Source of the DNA: Clitopilus passeckerianus
Lineage: Eukaryota > Basidiomycota > Agaricomycetes > Agaricales > Entolomataceae
Assembly (NCBI GenBank): GCA_944990035.1
Contig: CALYLX010000098.1
Span: forward strand, 1 to 64,000
DNA: 64,000 nt
Direction: 5' to 3'
The notes under the pieces are model-generated. The model made no database searches. It was not told the origin of the DNA and saw only the letters and a program-made list of their open reading frames with translations. Positions 56,369 through 64,000 of this stretch are shown piece by piece. The position numbers were made by a program, and so were the translations under genes. Each line of letters starts with the position of its first letter. Position 1 is the first letter of the stretch.

Positions 56369-59300
56369 TCAATCATGAGAGAAGATGCAAGAGTTTCGAC
56401 GCGAACCCTTCGCAGGTACTTGCAGCCTCGAGATGGAGCCGTTCTGTGTGAAGAGCGTAGGCGTCTGGCGAGACTTCATGCTGAGCGACAATGGGGCCGT
56501 CTTCCCCCCAACTCTGGAGTTGACCGCCTTAGCTTGCACCTTCTCCTTGCCCGGTCAGGCTTTCGGAGAGGTCACGTTCTCTTTCCCCTTCGCGGCCCTA
56601 GACCGTCCTTTCCAAGGCTTCAGGGGAAGCTTGCTGACGATTTCAGGTGCTTTGGCAATGCGCTTCTCCGCCTTCTTCTCCACCCTCGCCTGCTTTCTGG
56701 GAACGCCATGTTGAGCAGTCTTCTTCGCCTGCAACGGGAAACTGGGGTCCATTGTCTTCCTTCACATTCCTCCTCAATCAACTCTGCTTCTGCTTCTGCC
56801 TCGGGGAGGTGGCAGCGAATGGTTGAGGCATTGTCGAGGTGTCCCTCGCGGATGTTCACGTTGGAAACGGTCGAAAGGGAGGGAGTCTTTAGGGAGGGCA
56901 AGTTGCTTCTGCCTGAGTTGGGAGGCATAGGCGGTTATGTCGGACTCACTGACCCTAGGACGGACTTGAATGTAGCAATCAAGGTGCTTGTAGCTAGTCT
57001 TGGCCTGCCTCGCATCTAGGTAACACCGGAGGAATTTCAGGTATCCGCTTGGCGCTCCATGAGGGCGGTGTTGTGGTAGAGGTCCTTGGATTCGGCATCG
57101 ACGGGGCCAGACATCCCCATGTTACGAATGTTGTCCACTGTCAATTCTAGAAGGAAGGATGGGAGGGTTTGATTGAGGGTTGGGGCAGCTAGACGCTCTT
57201 GATGAGGGAACAACGCTCTGGGGATCCCGAGTTTGTCTGTCTCGTTCACCTCCTGGTCGGATGTGACCGACTTCTCCTTCGGTAGGTGGGATTCCAGATA
57301 ATTGCAGAATGTTTCCTGGCTCGCCCGCATAGGGTACGTTGTCTTGAAGTGATCGAAGTGAAGAGCAACTTCGAGTGTTGTTTGTTGTCGCTCATCGAAC
57401 AGTGCCACATATGCGAGCACGTCGAACTCTGTCGTCGCTGGTTTCAGGCTGAGATGGCGGTTGAGATTTCGGGCGATTGCCTCTGCTTTGATAGCCGTGA
57501 GGTAATCTTGCAGGACCCCGGGGAAAGCTTTTCCTGTTCCCTTTGGGTTGTGTCGATGGAAGATGGCCCAGAAATTGACTTCGACTGGGCCGAAGTCGTC
57601 AAGAAGGTTCCCGGTGCTTTTCTTCATTTTCTAATTCCCTGATGACGACTGGAGGCAAGGAGCTGGTGCTGAAGAGTCCGTCCCGGGTGATCTTGGGGGC
57701 GAGACGATAAAGGTCAGGGGATACATAACGTCCAGGCTGCGTCCCAGCTTATCGTCGATGGTGGGAGTCGACACCACAATCTTGGAAGTTGGTGTTATGG
57801 TAGATATCCTTTCTTCGTGGCGCGACGCAATGACTACTGTGGAGCGGTTCGACTTTGATGAGGACGTAGGCTTATTGGGAAGGGGAGTAGCGACAGAGGG
57901 ACGAAGGGTAGCTTGGAAGCGTGGCAGACCGGAAATGGGTGGGGATGATTTGGGTTCGGAAGGAGGGTAGCTGGGATGACGTTAAGGACAGGAGGCGACA
58001 CCTGCTTTGACCCTCTTGAACTACCGCTGCAAGCTCAAGGGCTTTCATTTGCTCCCCTGCTTTCTCCAGTCTTATAAAGTCTGCTTCATGGTCCATCTCT
58101 ATCGCAGCGAGTGCGGCACCGAAGGAGTCGCTTTCTTGCCCAATGCCGTTCTCTAAAGCCTAGATGCAATGAGGTGAGTGCGAAGGGCACGACGAATTTC
58201 AATAAGAAGCTGACCTTCTCTCTCCTGTAGAGGATTCGCGGGAAAAGCATCACACCCACACTTTTGTTGTAGCGAGTCGCAGGCTTGTTGACAACAGGTC
58301 CCTGTAACGACATTGAGCATGCTAATAATGAACATATACGATGGAAGAGCTCACTTCAGATCCAACATTCTGGTCCCCGTAAACCCTGCATGGATGCGAA
58401 TTCATCTGAACGCCAATGGTGACCAAAGGCCTGAGAAGGTTCTATAGTCGCATACTTAGCACTCCAATGAATAGGTGGATAGTAAAATTGTCACGAACAC
58501 GAAGTTGGGCTAGAGCTTCAGGCGATGTCCCGGGGGTGGCTACTCGTCTTCTTGCAATGGGACGTCTGACTCCTGCAATACGAACAGCAGGGTCGATACC
58601 GGATGGCACATTGGGGCCAGAAGGACGATTGCGTCTGCAGCTGCACTGCTGACGGGACCGTGGGTAGGCGAACCAGGTGCAGCTTCCACGACTTCAACTT
58701 GAGGACTGGATTCATTATAGTTGGCAAGCGGTGTCGCAGCGGGAACGGTTTGAGCAACAGGGGTAGGCGAATCCGAAACCTAGCGTAGGAGTAAGCAATA
58801 AACGCTACCGAGAGAAATGCAACTACAAACCTCAGGCTGAAGAACGTTTTCGTCCGAAGATCCAACGTCACTGCTTGGAAAGATGAAATCGACCACCCTG
58901 AGCTGCTGAGATGAGTGGTGGCGTCAAAGCTAGACCAGCAAGGATTTGTGAATCTTCGTTGCCAATGGATGTATTCACATCAGAGATATCTGCCGAATTC
59001 GAGGCGTCTGCACCACCATATCCATATTGTCCATTAAGAGCGTCATCAAGAAGGTTGTGGACTCCGACGCTCCAGACTTGAACTGGGCTGTCTGCAACTC
59101 GACCAAAGAGAAGTGGGTGGATAGGGGTATCTGGTCCGTTCGAGAATTGGAAGAAGATGCCGTCGCCTTTGTTCTTTGCTAGGACGGGACTACCAACGAG
59201 CGCGGTGCCTCGGCAGCAATTGACATCACATGTTGAATGCGTTCCACTGGGCCCGACGGGGCGACTGGACTAGGAGCAAGGTGGTTGTGACGGGGACGAT

Positions 59301-59556
59301 ACCAAGGACAGTGAACAAAACTGGTCCGTGAACGACTGGCCCCGTAATACCAGATGCGAAAAGTGTATCGGAGGCACACGTGAGACGCTGGAGGACGAGC
59401 GGGGAGGCTGAGTACAACCGGGGAGGTGTCAATGACGAATGCCTGCTGGAGGTATGGCGATCCAATGCTTGAAATCTGGATGCCCTTTAGGTGGAAAGAG
59501 GACAACCACGTCATGACTTGAAGGCAGAGGACTATGAGCCGCGTGAGCGCCACCAT
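56369..59556 (-). pseudogene. Unrecognised multi-exon gene I (paralogue of gene H), probably broken
   Basis: Starts MVALTRLIVLCLQVMTWLSSFH, like gene H, but needs a frame change before LGIVPVTTTLLLVQ and another before VLAKNKGDGIFFQFSNGPDTP. The middle, RVADSPVQVWSVGVHNLL, then VRIAGVRRPIARRRVATPG, GPVVNKPATRYNKSVG, and ALENGIGQESDSFGAAL with DHEADFIRLEKAGEQ, joins with good phase-0 introns and aligns with H. The last exon has VEKKAEKRIAKAPEIV, KGKENVTSPKA, then an in-frame TGA where H has Arg, and continues to CIFSHD at 56369. Between middle and end lies a 196-codon frame (57037-57627) with no counterpart in H. At least two indels and one nonsense codon relative to H. Confidence 0.5.
57037..57627 (-). 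CDS. 196-codon open frame inside gene I
   Basis: ATG at 57627 gives MKKSTGNLLDDFGPVEVNFW, then AIFHRHNPKGTGKAFPGVLQ, FDVLAYVALFDERQQTTLEV, FDHFKTTYPMRASQETFCNY and ends ALMERQADT. Well-balanced composition and long for chance. Just upstream another frame (SPDLYRLAPKITRDGLFSTS) also looks coding, so the two may be exons of one protein with a missed junction or frameshift. Gene H lacks the segment: either an insertion into I or a loss from H. No family recognised. Confidence 0.4.
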   Translation of the reverse strand: MKKSTGNLLDDFGPVEVNFWAIFHRHNPKGTGKAFPGVLQDYLTAIKAEAIARNLNRHLSLKPATTEFDVLAYVALFDERQQTTLEVALHFDHFKTTYPMRASQETFCNYLESHLPKEKSVTSDQEVNETDKLGIPRALFPHQERLAAPTLNQTLPSFLLELTVDNIRNMGMSGPVDAESKDLYHNTALMERQADT

Positions 59557-60321
59557 GTTCTTGACGGTGGGCCGAGTGTTCCTTGAGGTCTTGCTGCCGG
59601 TGGTGGTAGGGGACGGGAGGATTGACAAGGGATGGAATGCGACTTAGGCAGGGTCTTTGTAGAACATTGGGGAAAATTGGCCATTGGACTGGATATTGCT
59701 TTCCTAGGCCACCGAAGGTCCATTTTTGGCGAATCAGCCTCCCCGGCCTTAGATGGAACCCTGGCCATTCGCAGGATTTACACCCAATTCTTCCGAGTAA
59801 ACGTGTGGTTGGGCATTGGGATTGAGGGATGATTCATGGGGTCTTCATGCGCCGCATTGCCCGCACATGAGGGACGCAGCTGACCAACAACGACAAGCAG
59901 GCTGAACTTGGTATCAGATTCATGAAACTTGTCAAGCTTCTCGAGAGTCCTTAAAAGCCTGACTATCAGATTCATTGGTCTTCTTCGTTTGAAAAGTTGC
60001 CACTCACTCGGATGTACGTGGTGCAAATGGCTAAGTTTGCCGATGAAGTTTAGCAATCCTTGACGAAGCAGCGAACGGTGGCTGGGCGTTGAAAATGTTT
60101 CAACCAAGTTCAGCAGAAACGCAGGGATCTCGAGCAGCCCCGGTATCCTCCGCCGAGCAGTTCAAGCAGAACAAGGCTAGTCGACTTTTGTGGGTCAACC
60201 AAAATGACCTGAAAAACACAGATATGTCAAAAAATTTCATCTCTTACACGAGGAAGAACATACCTCGTCCAACCCCTATACCGGAGCTTTGATCCTCCTC
60301 AACACGATTTCTTCTTGTTCA

Positions 60322-60740
60322 TGCCTATCAGGGAGACAACGGTGAGCGTCAGCACATGCCATTTATGTATATTTCTCACCTCCCGGAACGTCGCCCATCT
60401 GCACATGCAGACCTTGATCTCCTTGACATTGATGACTTTCTTGTCTAGAAGTCAGTAAAGAGACATATTGTGACAAAGAATATGCACCAACATACCATGT
60501 ACAGTAACGAGGTTGCAGGTTGAACCATCCAGGTCAATGGCTCTTTTCAGCGACTTTCACGACAGGAACCAGCATTCCTACCCTTGAGGTTTTGGAATAT
60601 TTTTGCAACGCATCCCCTGCACGTAAATCTTGATGTTTGGAGGGGCCATAGAGTTCGCTGAAGGAGAGCTTGAGATGCTCGTCGTCCGCTTTGAGAAAGA
60701 TGTTGGCAAATACCGGAAAACTCGGAAGATCAAAATATTC
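60322..60740 (-). pseudogene. Small multi-exon gene, frameshifted or partial
   Basis: The minus strand reads EYFDLPSFPVFANIFLKAD, DEHLKLSFSELYGPSKHQD, DALQKYSKTSRVGMLVPVVK, VAEK, then after the four-A run (60544-60547) in another frame RAIDLDGSTCNLVTVH. It splices by a 52 bp intron (GTATGTTG...CTTCTAG) to DKKVINVKEIKVCMCRWATF. One base in the A run would restore a single frame. 5' end and family unknown. Confidence 0.35.
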
Positions 60741-61004
60741 TCACGGTTCGGATGGTAAGGGATGACCGGCCCGGTGAGCAAGACGCGTCAAATGAATTGC
60801 TTTGAACGAAGTTCCTTGAGCCGGACGCGATGTAGGCTGAAGATTCCTCACAGATTGCTCACACGTGTTACAGAGTAGGCAGAAATAGTCCATTCCAGAG
60901 AAAGAAAACTACGGAAACCAGTGTATGGGAGATCGTACAGATCGTGCAGATCATAACATCGTAAAGACGTGAACACCTTCCCTACATAAACCATGACTGT
61001 CCTT

Positions 61005-61847
61005 TTAGAGGTTAATGCCGAGGTTGATACCAAGGATGCCGAGAAGGTTGACCGACAGGTGGACCTTAATGACGGCAATGATATTGACGAGGTTGAGGGC
61101 TTTGATGATGGCAACAACGTGGGCATCGAGGAGGCCGCAGAACTTGACATCGAGGCCGACGACGAGGCTGAAGCAAGCCTTGAGGAGGAGGGAAATGCTT
61201 ACACTGATGGATATGTTAGTATTTCGTTATACTGAATGTTGATTGTATTCAACGTACTTGACTTGAGCGATGATGGAAGCAATGAGATGAGCTTGAGCAC
61301 CGCAACCCTTGACAGCAACTTGAAGGATGACGATGATTTGCTGGATAGGGGTTGAGTTATTTGGATGCAGACGAATAACTGCAGAGAACTTACGACGAAG
61401 ATTTGGACGAAGACGTTGACATCAACGGAGACACCACCATGGGGAAGGCCTTTGACATGTCCGATAGCAGCCTTGATGATAACGTCGATCTTGGCGACGA
61501 GGCCAATGAGAACTTCGACATCGCCACCGCTCTTCACGCAGTCGTCTAGAGACATGTAGTCAGTTACGGAGTACAATACGGTGGAATTTAGACTGACTGA
61601 TTTGACCAATAACAACCTCAACGTCGACCTTGACGGCGACGATAATGTCTGCCAAGCTGCCGCAGCCGTGCTGGCAACCACCGAGCACTGCAGACTCGGC
61701 ACGGGTAGCAACAGCGACAGGCTCAACAACAAGGTCACGAGCACCGAGGACGGCAAGGGAGTCACCGACTTCAGGAGCGGCGATGGGAGATGCGAACGCA
61801 GCGAGAGCGGTAGCAGCAACGAGGAAGAGAGACTTGAAGGAAACCAT
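61005..61847 (-). CDS. Small secreted protein, hydrophobic Cys-containing, 224 aa
   Basis: Exons (minus): 61847-61607, 61545-61394, 61340-61258, 61203-61005; introns 53-61 bp; total 675 nt. A clear signal peptide MVSFKSLFLVAATALAAFAS with a likely cut near residue 20, then a short propeptide-like part with VLGARD. The mature part has regularly spaced Cys (GGCQHGCGSL, DDCVKSGG, VKGCGAQ, LKACFSL, VKFCGLL) and many Val/Ile stretches of about 20 residues (LVAKIDVIIKAAIGHVKGLP, QQIIVILQVAV). This design recurs in secreted proteins of unknown function in Agaricomycetes; it is not a hydrophobin, since the eight-Cys pattern is absent. Could be an effector or wall-associated protein; inference. Confidence 0.8.
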
Positions 61848-61925
61848 GGCTGAGCGTTAGAAGGTATTCGTGAAGAGAAGATACGACTGGATGTCGATGG
61901 AGATTTGGTAAAGAAAGCTGCCCAA

Positions 61926-61933
61926 TATTTATA
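61926..61933 (-). promoter_or_regulatory. TATA box of the secreted-protein gene
   Basis: TATAAATA on the minus strand, about 80 bp upstream of the ATG at 61847. A good TATA box fits a highly induced or abundant secreted protein. Confidence 0.5.
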
Positions 61934-62504
61934 GACTTTAGCTGGAGGTCTGTCCCCGTGCTATCAGCGAAACGAGGTTCATTGGATGGTTGTTGTTCCC
62001 TCTCGATGTTCGGGTCCACTCCCCTGGCGCGCCAACGTGTAACTGGCGCGTTATGTCTTCATGACAGAGTCGCGTAACTATATTCTCGAGTACCCTGGAA
62101 GTGTTTAAACCCTGAAAGACGGTCATTTGTGACGAAAGACAAATGAGAAGGGCAGGCATGGAGCTCTGATTGAATTGAAACCCAAAATATTCAGCCAGAA
62201 CATATTCAATGTTTTCCAGGTTCTATTCATAGCTTCGACACCCTAATTTCCTGTACTCTTCCAGCCAGAATGTTGCCAAAGATAGATGCTGAGGAGCGTC
62301 CCAACGCAATCAGGATGTCACCGTGATGGGTGTAGGGAATCGGAATCGGGTCAATCAACGGACGGGCGCCAATCGGAAGGCTGCTTACGTCCGACCGACA
62401 CAAGGCTTGCCGTTCCCCGCAATCTTCCCCATTGGCCTTAGTCCCTCTCGTGTTCTTTATTGGCAGGCCTTGTCTTGAATGTTTACAGCCTCGTGCGCTC
62501 GGCC

Positions 62505-63581
62505 ATGAACGCGCACGTTTTGACGAATCTGTCTCTGAATAAGCCTCAAAATCCAAAGAGTAGCAAGGAAACAACTGGTTACGCGTCTGCCTCGGATTCT
62601 GTGATGCTTCGACCGCGCATAAAGACTGTAAACACCATATATCCCAGCGCTGGGCATCCCGGGCGTACAAATCGCAACGGGACGGGAACGAAAGCTTCAT
62701 CTCAGGGTCTTCTAACGGCATTGCACCCAATACACATTAACGAACTCTTGGCAATCTGGAATGAAGACCAACGCACCCCATCTGTCGAATCACGTCGAGC
62801 ATGGGCGCTGGCTAGGAATATTAAACCTGATGTCCTTCATCGTTGGTGGCACAAGCGAAAAGCTCTGGCAGCGAAAGCGCAAATAGAGTTGCCCCAAGGC
62901 ACTTACGACCTTGACGTCGGGGCCCCACCCTTGATTGATCCCCTCGTAAAGACGGAGGAATATGAGGACGATCCGATCCCTCTGCAGCTGCCATGCCACC
63001 GCTCAGTTACCTCTGAACCCTGTCTGGACTCCGATGAAATGACTGCAGTGGCGAGCTCAGACTATGATATTGCCGTTGAACAATCTCATGCATCGGAGAA
63101 GCAAAAATACGCCAGGGAACGCGCATATAGTCCCCTTCTATCCGGCTCACCATTGCCAGCCTCGTCACCTTTGTGTCTCAGCACAAAGCCTAGGTATCCG
63201 GAGCCCAATCATATCAGTCGAACTCGATCGTCTGGTGAAGCTTCTTGGTGTGAGCAGGGTCCTGATGGATACAAATGCATGTTATGCTCTACAACCCCTT
63301 CTATGTCGACCCCGGTCCCATTCATCGATGTTTATGGGAATCACTGCTACTCACTGTCGTTGGCCACGCAGCGAGATCTTGACTCACAACTGGACCTACT
63401 GAATGGACCTCCCTTATGCGAACCGCTGGAACGTGCAGGACTCATCCACGATTTCCCCTCAACGTGCTCGGCTTTTGTGTGCATTGGACCGAGGAGTTAC
63501 TCATACGACGGATCATACGTAGGCTTCTGCTCTGTTGACAAATCAAAGACGGTCGAAATGGCGGGAAATACTGATCAGTAG
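62505..63581 (+). CDS. Homeodomain-like protein, 358 aa, single exon
   Basis: Open frame with ATG at 62505 (MNAHVLTNLSLNKPQ). Residues about 70-126 look like a divergent homeodomain: LTALHPIHINELLAIWNED, RTPSVESRRAWALARNIKP, then DVLHRWWHKRKALAAKA, where the W-W-H-K-R-K of the recognition helix replaces the usual W-F-x-N-R-R. Downstream are an acidic segment (KTEEYEDDP), Ser/Pro-rich stretches (SPLLSGSPLPASSPLCLS), and a C-terminal region with CEQGPDGYKCMLC that could be a degenerate zinc-binding pair. Likely a nuclear transcription factor. No introns, unlike its neighbours. The first ATG is uncertain; upstream 45 bases stay open without an ATG. Confidence 0.6.
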   Translation: MNAHVLTNLSLNKPQNPKSSKETTGYASASDSVMLRPRIKTVNTIYPSAGHPGRTNRNGTGTKASSQGLLTALHPIHINELLAIWNEDQRTPSVESRRAWALARNIKPDVLHRWWHKRKALAAKAQIELPQGTYDLDVGAPPLIDPLVKTEEYEDDPIPLQLPCHRSVTSEPCLDSDEMTAVASSDYDIAVEQSHASEKQKYARERAYSPLLSGSPLPASSPLCLSTKPRYPEPNHISRTRSSGEASWCEQGPDGYKCMLCSTTPSMSTPVPFIDVYGNHCYSLSLATQRDLDSQLDLLNGPPLCEPLERAGLIHDFPSTCSAFVCIGPRSYSYDGSYVGFCSVDKSKTVEMAGNTDQ

Positions 63582-64000
63582 ACGACCACCCCTAACCTTT
63601 AACTTATTCTTTACTTAGACACAGACGCTGTAGAAAGAAACATGGACTTGTTGCATTCTGCATTCTCATATCATGCAATATTAGAACCTGGTCTCCCGGC
63701 TTGCAGATGAACGCACGTTCCACAACCTATCCATACGAATTAGCTTCCCCGGGTGCAATGGAAAGACTAGCGCCTACCCATGAGGTTTTCATCTCCTTCA
63801 ATGCGTCTCATTCACATCACAGTGGCGTAGAGATCATGGATCTGTACAGAACTAGCCGGACATAAGACGCTCCTCGTGCGTTGGAGTATCTATCACATAG
63901 GATCTTCATGAGGTCACGATGAAATTGAAAATCAGAAGCTAGGTTCAAAAATCGATATTAGCGTTCTCTCAGGCCACGCAAGCCACATGAGCTGACTTTT
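63582..64000. other. 3' flank, nothing seen
   Basis: Window end; no supported feature. Confidence 0.4.

Noticed and set aside
61581..61860. Plus-strand Asp/Asn-rich frames
   Set aside because: Antisense of the Val/Ile-rich secreted protein.
62227..62730. Minus-strand 167-codon frame
   Set aside because: Antisense of the homeodomain-like gene's 5' part; no motif.
1..64000. CRISPR arrays, bacterial operons, rRNA genes
   Set aside because: None seen; gene structure is eukaryotic throughout.

Overview
The window is the end of a fungal chromosome, almost certainly an Agaricomycete (Basidiomycota). Genes are split by many 49-72 bp introns. The content includes expanded F-box-like families, a long ATG4, a flavin monooxygenase, a small secreted protein and a homeodomain-like protein. 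I could not identify the genus. The left end is a physical telomere: after 65 bp of sequencing adapter and barcode there are about 19 CCCTAAA repeats, and a minus-strand acidic coding frame runs straight into them.

Layout: 1-0.2 kb adapter and telomere. 0.2-4.5 kb is gene-poor, with short repeats and two gene fragments. 4.5-6.6 kb holds an intact 12-exon aldehyde dehydrogenase (500 aa). 8.0-15.8 kb is a minus-strand tandem array of an unrecognised multi-pass membrane protein family (copies A, B, C, E, F plus two remnants), all built around one exon of exactly 113 nt carrying a W-F-F-H-[ED]-D-Y-type motif. 16.4-22.7 kb holds two F-box-like genes, a Rab7-like GTPase with a very large insertion, and a third F-box gene. 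25.8-29.7 kb is a graveyard of a second F-box family. 33.7-41.9 kb is a conserved block: ATG4, a secreted or ER flavin monooxygenase, and a protein kinase. 43.7-46.1 kb repeats the membrane-protein plus F-box pairing. 46.5-59.6 kb carries two paralogous, partly broken multi-exon genes (H and I) flanking three more copies of the second F-box family, of which only 54.7-56.0 kb is intact. 60-64 kb holds a broken small gene, an intact secreted protein and a homeodomain-like protein.

Exon models were built by hand from GT..AG boundaries and reading-frame continuity. The spliced coding length is a multiple of three in every model given as intact. Housekeeping-type genes (aldehyde dehydrogenase, Rab7-like, ATG4, monooxygenase, kinase) are intact, while the lineage-expanded families show stops, frameshifts and lost splice sites. 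Because the contig end proves a nanopore assembly and several frameshifts sit in homopolymers, some of the apparent pseudogenes may be sequencing artefacts.

The best candidate for an undescribed system is the membrane-protein family and its repeated association with F-box-like genes.
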